From Gemmatimonadota bacterium (GTDB lineage Bacteria; Gemmatimonadota; Gemmatimonadetes; Gemmatimonadales; Gemmatimonadaceae): 64,000 bases of DNA. The DNA is taken from the NCBI GenBank assembly GCA_016719105.1, contig JADKAQ010000002.1, forward strand, positions 620,001-684,000, written 5' to 3'. This document shows positions 34,439 through 42,509 of this stretch, piece after piece. The position numbers were made by a program, and so were the translations under genes. Numbering within the stretch: position 1 is the stretch's first letter; the number at the start of each line of letters is the position of its first letter. The notes beneath the pieces are model-generated. The model had not been told where the DNA came from. It searched no databases and was given only the letters and a program-made list of their open reading frames with translations.

Positions 34439-35230
34439 CTACCAGCGGCGCGCGATCCCCACGCCCATGAACCAGCTCTGCCCGTCGCCGAGACGTTGCA
34501 CCTGACGACCGGCGCGCGCGTCCAGCTGCAAGTTGTCGCTCAGCCCGTAGGTCAGGCCACCGTTCATGTAGTGGGACTTGTCCAGCCCTTCCTGCTGCGG
34601 ATAGAAGCCGAAGTACTCGACGTACGACCCCACGCGCTGGCTCAGCCCGATCGCCACCGACGCCGATGCCGACGGCTCGGCGTAACTGTCGAAACGCTCG
34701 CGGACCACGGCGTAGTTGAGGTTCGAGGCGAAGGCGAAGCGCTCGCTCAGAGTCCACGCGCCGATCAGCTTCATCTGCGGCTGCATCTTGTTGGCGCGGA
34801 ACGGCTGGGCCCCCGTGGGCAGCGTCGAGTGCACGATGAGGGAGACCTTGGGGCGGACGCTGCCGAGCGCACCGCCATCGAACAGGTTGAACTTGGCGCC
34901 GAGCGAGGCATCCTCGAGCCCTCGTACCGTGCTCCCCGACACCTGCGAAAAGGCGTACGAGTTCAACCCGACCCGCAGCTCGGCGCGCGGGGCCAGCCCC
35001 ACGCGAATCAGCGCCTCGCCGAGCGATCCGGCGCGTTCATCACCATCCCGGCTGTAAGTGCCGCCGGATTCGAGCTGGACAAGGCCGCTGGGGACAATCT
35101 CACTGCTCTCGGTGAAGTCCGGGCGGTCGGTAACGATCGGCTCGAGGTTGCCGCGCGCAACGGTGGCGCAGGCGGCGAGTGGGGCAAGGACCGCGAGCAG
35201 CATGGCGCGGGAAGAAGACGAACGAAGCAC
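34439..35230 (-). CDS. Outer membrane beta-barrel, MetA-phenol-degradation/transporter-like
   Basis: A 263-residue exported protein. The signal MLLAVLAPLAACATVARG contains a lipobox-like LAAC. The mature part starts PIVTDRPDFTESSEIVPSGLVQLESGGTYSRDG, the start typical of the MetA-pathway/transporter barrel family, with alternating amphipathic strands and a C-terminal aromatic (ARRW) that could serve as a barrel insertion signal. A passive outer membrane channel for hydrophobic compounds is suggested by family only. It is transcribed divergently from the gene at 35501. Confidence 0.65.
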   Translation of the reverse strand: MLRSSSSRAMLLAVLAPLAACATVARGNLEPIVTDRPDFTESSEIVPSGLVQLESGGTYSRDGDERAGSLGEALIRVGLAPRAELRVGLNSYAFSQVSGSTVRGLEDASLGAKFNLFDGGALGSVRPKVSLIVHSTLPTGAQPFRANKMQPQMKLIGAWTLSERFAFASNLNYAVVRERFDSYAEPSASASVAIGLSQRVGSYVEYFGFYPQQEGLDKSHYMNGGLTYGLSDNLQLDARAGRQVQRLGDGQSWFMGVGIARRW

Positions 35231-35500
35231 GGCGGAATCCTCACGGCGGGGCGATCACCAGCACCGAGAGCAGCCGCCCTCGACGTTGGTGAACCGCGTC
35301 ACGTGGGCGTATCGACCCTTCGCCGTCGCACCTTTAATCCCGCTGTCATGTGTTGTCCCAAACGGTCGGGAAGGGGGCCCGACTACGTCATCGCGGCGCG
35401 GGTACTACGTCATTGGGCGGATGGGAGCGTGCGTCCGGTGATGCCATCCTGGGGCATGCGACCATCCCAACCTTCCGATGCCGAACATGAGAGGTCTCCC

Positions 35501-36607
35501 ATGCCGACCCTCACGGCCCGTGCACGCGCGAGCGTGCTCCTCCTGCTGTCGCTGGCGTGCGGGGCAGGGGGCGTCGACGGACAGTCGTCGACCGACAGTT
35601 CCGCCAGTCGTCCGCGCCTGAGCGCGCTCCCGGTCGTCGGGTCGGCCCCCGAGACCGGCTTCCAGTACGGCGCGACGGTGTTGCGCATGTTCCGGGTTGG
35701 GCGCGACACGGCGACCCGCACGTCGCAGCAGCAGCTGTACGCGATCTTCACCGCCAAGTCGCAGGCCCGCGCCTGGGTGCAGGAGGACCGATGGAGCGAG
35801 GGCAACATCTGGCGCGTGCGCGGCCGTCTCGAGTACCAGCGCTTTCCGCTGCCGTACTACGGCGTCGGCGATGACACGCCGGACTCCAACGAAGAGTGGT
35901 ATACGTCGAGCGGCGCCTCGGGGCAGCTGATGGTGCAGCGCCGGCTCGGGACCGCGCTCTACGCCGGCGGGGCGGCGCGCGTCTTCGACCTCGCGGTGCG
36001 CGATCGCGAACCCGGCGGCGCGCTGGCGTCGGGGACGGTCTTCGGCGCGCGCGGCGGGACGCTGGTCCAGGCGCAGGGATTCGTGGCGCACGACTCGCGC
36101 GACCACGTGCTCTCGCCGCGCGCCGGGCACCTCATGCAACTGACGGTGAGCACGGCGGGCGGGGCGATCGGGTCGCGCTACGACTTCACGCGGTACGCCG
36201 TCGACCTGCGGCGCTACTGGACGTTAGGCAGCCGGTCGCACGTCGTGGCGGCACAGCTGCTGGGCGAGGCGACCACCGGGCGTGCGCCGTTCGACCAGCT
36301 CGTGCAGGTGGGGAGCGACACGGCGCTGCGCGGCTACACGCGCGGGCGCTATCGCGACCATGACGGGATGAGTGCGCAGGTCGAGTACCGCTCGCCCTTC
36401 TGGCACCGCCTCGGCTTCACCGCGTTCGGTGGGGGCGGGGTGGTGGCACCGCAGCTGTCCCGGCTCACCGAGGCGACCGTATTGCCGAGCGTGGGCGGCG
36501 GGCTGCGCGCCCTGTTGATCCCGGCGCAGCGCGCGACGATCCGGGTGGACTTCGGGGTGGGGAAGGGGAGTACGGGGCTGTACGTGGCGCTCAACGAGGC
36601 ATTCTGA
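35501..36607 (+). CDS. BamA/TamA-type (surface antigen D15-like) outer membrane protein
   Basis: A 368-residue protein. ATG 35501 follows a GAGAGG ribosome site and gives a signal peptide (ASVLLLLSLACGAGGVDGQ). No POTRA domains are present; it is the barrel only. D15 features are RLEYQRFPLPYYGVGDDTP, FVAHDSRDHVLSPRAGHLMQLTVS, the DTALRGYTRGRYRD motif (RGY in the L6 loop) and the terminal strand ending NEAF. The open frame extends upstream to 34496, but that part is antisense to the neighbouring gene. Its function is probably in lipid or protein handling at the outer membrane. Confidence 0.78.
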   Translation: MPTLTARARASVLLLLSLACGAGGVDGQSSTDSSASRPRLSALPVVGSAPETGFQYGATVLRMFRVGRDTATRTSQQQLYAIFTAKSQARAWVQEDRWSEGNIWRVRGRLEYQRFPLPYYGVGDDTPDSNEEWYTSSGASGQLMVQRRLGTALYAGGAARVFDLAVRDREPGGALASGTVFGARGGTLVQAQGFVAHDSRDHVLSPRAGHLMQLTVSTAGGAIGSRYDFTRYAVDLRRYWTLGSRSHVVAAQLLGEATTGRAPFDQLVQVGSDTALRGYTRGRYRDHDGMSAQVEYRSPFWHRLGFTAFGGGGVVAPQLSRLTEATVLPSVGGGLRALLIPAQRATIRVDFGVGKGSTGLYVALNEAF

Positions 36608-36782
36608 CGCCCCGCGCGAATCGACCTCGGCCGATCCCTCAGGCATCGCGCGGACGCCAGAGGGAGCCCCTGATTAAGTAGATGCTAAGTGCACATTGCC
36701 GGTGGGAGTCCCGAATTGGATGTTGGGACACATCCGGGAGGGTCCGGATGAGTGGTGCAGTCGCTCGTGACCGGGAGGACTT

Positions 36783-38042
36783 ATGAAACGCGTTCTTGTA
36801 CTCACCGCGCTGTCGGTTCTGGCGACGGCGTGTATCGATGATGTGTCTCCGCCGACGGCGCCGCCGGTGAGCGCATCCGTCGATCAGGAGACCGGGGCCA
36901 CCGGATCGCTGGGCCGGTATGTGGCGGTGGGGACCAGCATTTCGATGGGCTGGGCGTCGGATGGTGTCGTCGGCGCCTCGCAATACCAGTCCTGGCCGGC
37001 GCAGCTGGCGCGCATGGCCGGGGTGCCGTTCAACGTGCCGTTCCTCAAGACCCCTGGCTGCCGTGCCCCGATGGCGGCGCCGCTGGCGTCCGGTGTGCGC
37101 ATCTCCGGCGAGCCGGTGGCCATCGCGCCGGGGGCCGTCGGTTGCAGCGCGCTCGCGCGTGACGCGAAGCTGCCGCTGCAGAACCTCGCGATGTCGTCGG
37201 CCACGACGTACGAAGCCCTATACGTGACACCGGAGACGCGCAACGACCCGTTCTACACGCGCCTCTATTCCCGCATCTATCCCCCAAACACGACGCAACT
37301 GCAGGCGGCCTTCCTCGCGGGGCCGACCTTCATGTCGATCGAGTTCGGGGCGAACGAGGTGCTGGGCTCACGTGACGGTCGCGCCATCGTCGGCGTGACG
37401 CTCTTCCCGGTGAATCTCTGGCAGCAGTTGTATGCCGGCATGGTCGGCACCGTGCGCGCCAACGTGCCGCAGGGGGTGGTGGTCGGGCTCATTCGCGACG
37501 TCTCCTCGTTCCCGGCGTTCCGTGCCGGTCGGGAGATGTGGGCTGATCGCGAGGCTTTCCTGCGCAAGTTCAACGTGCAGGTCCTCCAGAACTGCCGCGA
37601 CAACCCCAACCTGATCTCGGTTCCGTTCCTCGTCCCCGCGACCGTTGCGGCGGGCGTGGCAGCGGCCAAGCAGGGCCTCCCCCCGGTCCCGATGTCGTGC
37701 GCCGCTGGTCCCGCCACAGCGGTCGACTACGTGCTCGATCCGACCGAGGTCGCGATCGTCAATACGCAGTTGGCGCAGATGAACGCCTTCATCCGGGCCA
37801 TGGCCGAGCAGACCGGCTATGCGAAGTTTGACCTGGAGGTGTTGTACGGCATGCCGGCGCTCAAGCCGCGCTTCAGCGTCGTCACGCTGATGATGACGGG
37901 GACGCCGTACTCGGCGTACATGAGCCTCGACGGCTTCCACCCGAGCGCGCTGGGCCAGAACGTGCTCGCCCGCGCCGCGGTCGCGGCGGTCAACCGCCGC
38001 TACGGTTTCGCCATCGTGCCGAAGGTTCTCACGGCGCAGTAG
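36783..38042 (+). CDS. SGNH/GDSL-like secreted lipoprotein esterase
   Basis: A 419-residue lipoprotein (LTALSVLATAC, Cys17) with SGNH-hydrolase blocks: block I is YVAVGTSISMGWASDG (a GTS variant of GDS, nucleophile Ser), block III includes MSIEFGANEVLG (G-x-N) and block V is SLDGFHPSALGQNVLA (D-x-x-H). These support a lipase or esterase of the GDSL superfamily facing the periplasm or outside. A good ribosome site, GGGAGGA, precedes the ATG. The AT-richer leader 36665-36780 may hold the promoter, but I cannot place one confidently. The hairpin at 38084 follows. Confidence 0.75.
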   Translation: MKRVLVLTALSVLATACIDDVSPPTAPPVSASVDQETGATGSLGRYVAVGTSISMGWASDGVVGASQYQSWPAQLARMAGVPFNVPFLKTPGCRAPMAAPLASGVRISGEPVAIAPGAVGCSALARDAKLPLQNLAMSSATTYEALYVTPETRNDPFYTRLYSRIYPPNTTQLQAAFLAGPTFMSIEFGANEVLGSRDGRAIVGVTLFPVNLWQQLYAGMVGTVRANVPQGVVVGLIRDVSSFPAFRAGREMWADREAFLRKFNVQVLQNCRDNPNLISVPFLVPATVAAGVAAAKQGLPPVPMSCAAGPATAVDYVLDPTEVAIVNTQLAQMNAFIRAMAEQTGYAKFDLEVLYGMPALKPRFSVVTLMMTGTPYSAYMSLDGFHPSALGQNVLARAAVAAVNRRYGFAIVPKVLTAQ

Positions 38043-38083
38043 GGTGACTTGGTCGGCCAGCGCCGACCGCTCACCCGGAACGT

Positions 38084-38115
38084 CACCGGCGCGCCATTTC
38101 GATGGCGCGCCGGTG
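38084..38115 (+). terminator. Hairpin with UUCG loop
   Basis: Perfect 14-bp stem CACCGGCGCGCCAT / ATGGCGCGCCGGTG closed by TTCG, the very stable tetraloop. It lies 42 bases after the SGNH gene and 25 bases before the next ATG. No T run, so it could be a terminator or a leader structure. Confidence 0.6.
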
Positions 38116-38139
38116 TTGCGTGGGCCATTCTTCCCGCAC

Positions 38140-38640
38140 ATGCGCACCCTCGCCTATCTCGCGGTCCTGCTCCTCGGCGCGGTCGCCGTGATGTACATGG
38201 TGGGGCGTTCGCTCCCCGTGGCGCATCTGGCGTCTCGCGGCCAGCGATTCGACGCGCCGCTCGACTCGGTGTGGCGACTCATCGCCGACGTCGGCACGTA
38301 TGCCTCGTGGCGCACGGGGCTCTCCCGCGTGGAGCTGCTGACGCCACTGAACGGACGCACCGCTTGGCGTGAGTACACGCGGCGTGGCGGTGTCGACTAC
38401 GTCGCGGAAGAGATGGTGGAGGGGGAGCTCTTCGTCGCCCGCATCACGACCACTGGGCTCCCGTACGGCGGGCGCTGGCGGTACGAACTCAATCCAGACA
38501 CCGGCGGGACGCGCGTGACGATCACGGAAGAGGGAGAGATCTACAACCCGATCTTCCGATGCCTGATGAAGTACGTCATCGGTGAGACCAGGTCGCTCGA
38601 GGCGTTGCTCGACGCGATCGGCAAAGGTCTGTCGCGCTGA
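38140..38640 (+). CDS. SRPBCC (START-like) family membrane-anchored protein
   Basis: A 166-residue protein. ATG 38140 gives one N-terminal transmembrane helix (LAYLAVLLLGAVAVMYMVG), then a polyketide cyclase/START-like domain: FDAPLDSVWRLIADVGTYASWRTGLSRVELL, EYTRRGGVDYVAEEMVEGELFVARI, GTRVTITEEGEIYNPIFRCLMKYVIGETRSLEALLDAIGKGL. This helix-grip fold binds hydrophobic ligands; no ligand can be named. It ends before a large hairpin. Confidence 0.8.
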   Translation: MRTLAYLAVLLLGAVAVMYMVGRSLPVAHLASRGQRFDAPLDSVWRLIADVGTYASWRTGLSRVELLTPLNGRTAWREYTRRGGVDYVAEEMVEGELFVARITTTGLPYGGRWRYELNPDTGGTRVTITEEGEIYNPIFRCLMKYVIGETRSLEALLDAIGKGLSR

Positions 38641-38643
38641 GCG

Positions 38644-38687
38644 CGGTCGCGCGCGGGCGCGCGGACTGTCCGCGCCCCGCGCGACCG
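38644..38687. terminator. Large bidirectional hairpin
   Basis: CGGTCGCGC (38644-) pairs with GCGCGACCG (to 38687), with further inner GC pairing around a TG turn. It lies between convergent genes ending at 38640 and 38705. Confidence 0.5.
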
Positions 38688-38704
38688 TTCGCGACGTCTC
38701 ACGC

Positions 38705-39172
38705 CTAACGCGTGCGCACCGTCCCGGCGTAGGCCAGCGACGACGTCGGTGGCGTGGAGCCGAAGTCGGCCGAGCCGGTCAGCGTCCCCGTTGCATCGAG
38801 CGACGCGTAGCGCCCCGTCGCCTGGTCGATCTTCCACGAGCCGCTCAGCGTCGCGGCGGTGGGGCTGGAGAACTGCAGGCTCGCGCTCCCGCTGATGACC
38901 ATCGTCCCCTGCGTTCCGGTGAGCGTGCGCCGGAACGTGACGGGGACCGGCGGGCGATCGAGCGGGCCGCCGAAGGTCAGCTCCTCGGTGGTCGTGCCGT
39001 TGTCGCTGACCGCGCCGGACAGCTGGAAGGTGCCGGCCGAGGTGGTCTGGCTGGTGAGGGACTGCTGGATGGCGATCTGCACGGGGCCTCCGACACGGGG
39101 GGAATTGGCGTCGTCGCAGCCCACCAACAGGGCGGCGACGGCAAGGCACGAGGTGAGGTGACGCGTCTGCAC
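38705..39172 (-). CDS. Small predicted lipoprotein
   Basis: A 155-residue protein with a lipoprotein signal (LAVAALLVGC, Cys19) and a serine/threonine-rich beta-strand pattern (FQLSGAVSDNGTTTEELTFGG, TFRRTLTGTQGTMVISGSASLQFS, ATLSGSWKIDQATGRYASLDATGTLTGSADFG). Such repeats recall small secreted beta-barrels or Ig-like domains, but I recognise no family. It ends in TRTR followed by TAG within a GTTAGGC word. Confidence 0.5.
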   Translation of the reverse strand: MQTRHLTSCLAVAALLVGCDDANSPRVGGPVQIAIQQSLTSQTTSAGTFQLSGAVSDNGTTTEELTFGGPLDRPPVPVTFRRTLTGTQGTMVISGSASLQFSSPTAATLSGSWKIDQATGRYASLDATGTLTGSADFGSTPPTSSLAYAGTVRTR

Positions 39173-39286
39173 GGGTGTCTCCAGTCGAGTGGTGATGCGC
39201 TCGGGTGGAGGTCAACGTCTCACCCCCCGTGGGGGGAATGCACCACGCATTTGGGGGGAGCTGCGTGGGGGGCGGTCGCCCGCGCC

Positions 39287-39311
39287 CGTGGGTGGCGCGG
39301 CGCCACCCACG
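39287..39311 (-). terminator. Hairpin after the regulator-hydrolase gene
   Basis: Perfect 11-bp stem CGTGGGTGGCG / CGCCACCCACG with a CGG loop, 9 bases past the stop of the minus-strand gene ending at 39321. A second C6/G6 hairpin lies at 39223-39236. Confidence 0.5.
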
Positions 39312-39320
39312 CCCCTGAAC

Positions 39321-40853
39321 TCAGTCGGCCAGGCGCCAGCCGAACTGCGTCGCGTCTCCGGTCGACGCGCGCGGGGCGAAACGTTCGAGGGTGATGCCGC
39401 TCCCCACGAGGACATCGTGCAGCGTCTCCGAGATCACGACGTCTCCCGGCTCGGCGAGCGAGGCGAGCTGTTGCGCCACATCGCCGGCAATCCCCACCGC
39501 GACGCCGTCCGACGTGCGACACTCGCCGATGTGGAGCGAGATCCCCCCGATGCGTCCGCGCCCGAGGTCGCGGAGCCGGCGCGCGCAGGCAATCGCGCGG
39601 CTCGGCGCGTCGAAGAGCGCCGTCCACCCCGTCGGGTCGAGGCGCTCGCGACGCGGGCGGAACGCGTCGGCAATCGCGCGTTGGTCTGCCGAGAGCGCGG
39701 TGCCGCGACCGTGCACGTGCACGATGATCGCCAGCCAGGTGTCGGCGAGTTGGGCCTCGTCAGGCTCGGCGAGGAACTCGGCGATGGCGCGGACGAACGG
39801 TTCGCCGTTGACGAAGTAGATGTGGTCGGCGCCTGGGAACTCCAGGAGGCGCGCCCCCGGGATCTGTGCGGCGAGGAAGCGCGCCGCCTCCACCGGGACC
39901 ACGCGATCGTCGCGCTGGTGGAGCACGACCGTACGGGTGCGCAGCTGCGGCAGGAGGGCGCTGACGTCCACGTCGCGCGCGACCTCCATCACGGCGCGCA
40001 CCGCCGACGGGCTCGACGCGCCGCGCAGGAGGCGCGACCACCACGCCTTGAAGGATTCATCGTGCAGGCGCGTGGGGGCGAATCGCTCGATGGACCACGG
40101 CTGCCCCCACGACTGCTGCAACGCCTCGATGCGTCGGTCGAACTCCTCCCGCGGCGCGGCCCACGCGGGCTCGGCGCCGGTGCGTGCGACACGCGCGGTC
40201 GCCCCCAGCAGGAGCAACCCGCGCACACGTGCCGGGTGCTGCATCGCCAGGAGCAACGAGGCGGCCCCGCCCTCGGAGGTCCCCAGCACGAAGGCGCGCT
40301 TCGACCCGACGGCGTCGAGCACGGCGACCGCATCACCGACCGTCTGTTCCAGCGTCGGCGCTCCGCGCACACGATCCGAGAGCCCCACGCCGCGCTTGTC
40401 GAACAGGATTACTCGGGCGACGCGCCCCAACTGCTCGAAGAACGCGGCGTACTCCGGGTTCTCCCACCCGATCTCCAGGTGCGAGATGAAGCCGTGGAAG
40501 AAGAGGAGGTCGACCGGACCGCTCCCGACGACCTGGTACGCGATGTAGACGCCGCCGCGCTCCACGTACTGGATCGGCGAGCGGGAGACGTGCGTTGAAG
40601 CCCCGGCCGTCGCGACCGCCGACGGGGGCGCGTCGCCGCCCGCCGGGGCGATGGGGAGATCCAGCAGCCCGAGCGCCGCCGCCCGGCGGACCGCCTGCGT
40701 GCGGCTGGTGACGCCGAGGGTGAGATACAGCTCCTTGTTGTACCAGCGCACCGTCTCCGCCGACAAGTTGAGACGCGACGCGATGGCGCGGTCGCTCATG
40801 CCGTCGGCGATGAGTCGCAGGATCTGCAGCTCGCGCTCCTTGAGGTCGCGCAA
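39321..40853 (-). CDS. LuxR-type HTH / alpha-beta hydrolase / cyclase-like fusion protein
   Basis: A 510-residue three-domain protein. Residues 1-65 are a GerE/LuxR helix-turn-helix (LKERELQILRLIADGMSDRAIASRLNLSAETVRWYNKELYLTLGV). Residues 95-355 are an alpha/beta hydrolase with FFHGF, FDKRGVGLSD, nucleophile Ser193 in GTSEGGAAS and the His of GADHIYF. Residues 370-505 resemble the C-terminal half of class III nucleotide cyclase domains (LHIGECRTSDGVAVGIAGDVAQQLASLAEPGDVVISETLHDVLVGSGI), apparently without the metal-binding aspartates. It starts at TTG 40853; no ATG or GTG exists between it and an upstream in-frame stop. Confidence 0.75.
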   Translation of the reverse strand: MRDLKERELQILRLIADGMSDRAIASRLNLSAETVRWYNKELYLTLGVTSRTQAVRRAAALGLLDLPIAPAGGDAPPSAVATAGASTHVSRSPIQYVERGGVYIAYQVVGSGPVDLLFFHGFISHLEIGWENPEYAAFFEQLGRVARVILFDKRGVGLSDRVRGAPTLEQTVGDAVAVLDAVGSKRAFVLGTSEGGAASLLLAMQHPARVRGLLLLGATARVARTGAEPAWAAPREEFDRRIEALQQSWGQPWSIERFAPTRLHDESFKAWWSRLLRGASSPSAVRAVMEVARDVDVSALLPQLRTRTVVLHQRDDRVVPVEAARFLAAQIPGARLLEFPGADHIYFVNGEPFVRAIAEFLAEPDEAQLADTWLAIIVHVHGRGTALSADQRAIADAFRPRRERLDPTGWTALFDAPSRAIACARRLRDLGRGRIGGISLHIGECRTSDGVAVGIAGDVAQQLASLAEPGDVVISETLHDVLVGSGITLERFAPRASTGDATQFGWRLAD

Positions 40854-40947
40854 GGTACCGGCGGGCGAGGGGACGATGGCGTCGGGCGAGGGGCGAGGTG
40901 CGCGATGCTACGGCACCTCGCGGCACGGCACAAGGGCGCTCGCCGAT

Positions 40948-41946
40948 TCAGCGCCCGTCGTCGCTCGCGGCCTCTCGCGCGCTGTCGGGGGCGTCGAGAA
41001 AGACGCGACTCTGCCGGATGTCGGCGGCGTCGATGCGCGTGAGCTCCTCAGCCGTGATGATCCCCCCGCCGGAAATGAGGCGGCTCGCCTGTCGCAGCTT
41101 GGCGCGATCAAGCGCGTTGCGCACCGAGCGGGCGTTGGCGAAGTGCGGCTGCACCATGCGGCGCTCGAGGTACTCGTCGAGGGCGCGCCGCGACTCCGCA
41201 TCCAGGCGGTACTGCTGTCCCGTCAGCAGCAACTCGGCGATCGTCATCAGCTCCGTGCGATCGTAGTCGGGGAAGTCGATGTGGTGCGCGATGCGGGAGT
41301 GAAAGCCGGGGTTGGAGCCGTAGAACGTATCCATCCGGTCCTTGTAGCCGGCGAGAATGACCACGAGGTCGTCGCGCTGGTTCTCCATGACCTGCAGGAG
41401 CATCTCGATCGCCTCCTGCCCGTAGTCGCGCTCGTTCTCGGGGCGGTAGAGGTAGTACGCCTCGTCGATGAACAGCACGCCCCCCATCGCGCGCTTCACC
41501 ACTTCCTTGGTCTTGGGGGCGGTGTGTCCCACGTACTGCCCCACGAGGTCGTCGCGCGTGGCGACGACGAGATGCCCCTTCCGCACGAAGCCCAGGCGAT
41601 GGAGGATCTTCGCCATGCGCATGGCCACCGTCGTCTTCCCCGTTCCCGGGCGACCAGTGAACGACATGTGCAGGGTGGGGCGATCGGTGGCCAGTCCCGC
41701 CTTCTCGCGCAGCTTGGCGATGAGCAGGAGTGAGGCGATGTCGCGGATGCGTGTCTTGACCGGGACGAGCCCGACGAGGTCGCGGTCGATCTCGTCGAGC
41801 AGCTCCTGGATCTGCGAATCGCGGTAGGCGGCGCCGAGGTCGATCTGGTTGCTGGGGCGCGCGACCCTCGGCGGGACGACATGGGCGGCCGGGGATGGCG
41901 CGCTGGTCGTCGCGGAGGGGGACGTCGGGTCGGGAGTGCCGGTCAC
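40948..41946 (-). CDS. cbbX: Red-type RuBisCO activase CbbX
   Basis: A 332-residue AAA+ ATPase that remodels inhibited red-type RuBisCO by pulling on the large-subunit C-terminus. Walker A GRPGTGKTT, pore loop region LVGQYVGHTAPKT, Walker B GVLFIDEAYYL, sensor ILAGYKDRMDTF and arginine-finger stretch NPGFHSRIAHHIDFPDY are all standard. A proline- and serine-rich N-terminal tail of about 35 residues is present. GTG start, 15 bases after the cbbS stop: same operon. Its presence matches the red-type sequence of CbbL. Confidence 0.94.
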   Translation of the reverse strand: MTGTPDPTSPSATTSAPSPAAHVVPPRVARPSNQIDLGAAYRDSQIQELLDEIDRDLVGLVPVKTRIRDIASLLLIAKLREKAGLATDRPTLHMSFTGRPGTGKTTVAMRMAKILHRLGFVRKGHLVVATRDDLVGQYVGHTAPKTKEVVKRAMGGVLFIDEAYYLYRPENERDYGQEAIEMLLQVMENQRDDLVVILAGYKDRMDTFYGSNPGFHSRIAHHIDFPDYDRTELMTIAELLLTGQQYRLDAESRRALDEYLERRMVQPHFANARSVRNALDRAKLRQASRLISGGGIITAEELTRIDAADIRQSRVFLDAPDSAREAASDDGR

Positions 41947-41961
41947 TGGGGGCGCCGGTGC

Positions 41962-42390
41962 CTAACGCGAACGCCCGTACCGCTCGCCCGCCGGGGCGTC
42001 GGTGGCGTAGCTGTGCGTCGAGTACCGCACCTGGCGGTCACTCGCTTCCTGGCGGTCGAGGCGGAAGCCCGGCTCGTGCGTCGGCCGCTGCACGAGGAAC
42101 GAGAGCGCTGTCGTCTGCCGCCCCGGCGACCGATCGTAGCCGCTGATGCGGATGTAGTGCTCGGGATACCGTTCGCGGCACGCCTTGAGCTCGAGCATGA
42201 CCCCCGATGCGTCGCGGATGTCGAACATGGGAAGGCCGAACATGTCCCAGTACACGTTCCGCGGATGCGGGTCGTCGGTGTACTCGATGGAAATCGGCCA
42301 GTCGTTGTCCAGGCAGTATTGCACCTGGGCCTTCACCTGATCGTCGGTGAGGTCGGGGAGGAAGCTGAAGGTGCCTTGGGTGATGCGCAT
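41962..42390 (-). CDS. cbbS: RuBisCO small subunit, red type
   Basis: A 142-residue small subunit. ITQGTFSFLPDLTDDQVKAQVQYCLDNDWPISIEYTDDPHPRNVYWDMFGLPMFDIRDASGVMLELKACRERYPEHYIRISGYD is typical of form IC/ID small chains. The C-terminal extension (about 110-142) matches the extra beta-hairpin that lines the central solvent channel in red enzymes. Its ATG is preceded not by a ribosome site but by the CGTCTTCT repeat. The TAG stop lies in a GTTAGGC word. Confidence 0.93.
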   Translation of the reverse strand: MRITQGTFSFLPDLTDDQVKAQVQYCLDNDWPISIEYTDDPHPRNVYWDMFGLPMFDIRDASGVMLELKACRERYPEHYIRISGYDRSPGRQTTALSFLVQRPTHEPGFRLDRQEASDRQVRYSTHSYATDAPAGERYGRSR

Positions 42391-42398
42391 GGCTATCT

Positions 42399-42466
42399 AG
42401 AAGACGAGAAGACGAGAAGACGAACGAACGAGAGACGAGGACGAGAGGACGAGAAGACGAGAAGAT
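42399..42466 (-). repeat. Octamer repeat tract between cbbL and cbbS
   Basis: AGAAGACG repeats (42399, 42407, 42415) followed by degenerate AACG/GGACG units and two more AGAAGA(C/T)G copies. On the mRNA it is a 68-base pyrimidine-rich CGTCTTCT array that stops 8 bases before the cbbS ATG. Confidence 0.85.
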
Positions 42467-42509
42467 GCGGGCGAAGCGAGCAGCCCAGCGAACGCTGGGG
42501 TCCACCGAC

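Noticed and set aside
34496..35500. Upstream extension of the D15-like gene
   Set aside because: This part of the open frame is antisense to the gene at 34439-35230; ATG 35501 has a ribosome site and signal peptide.
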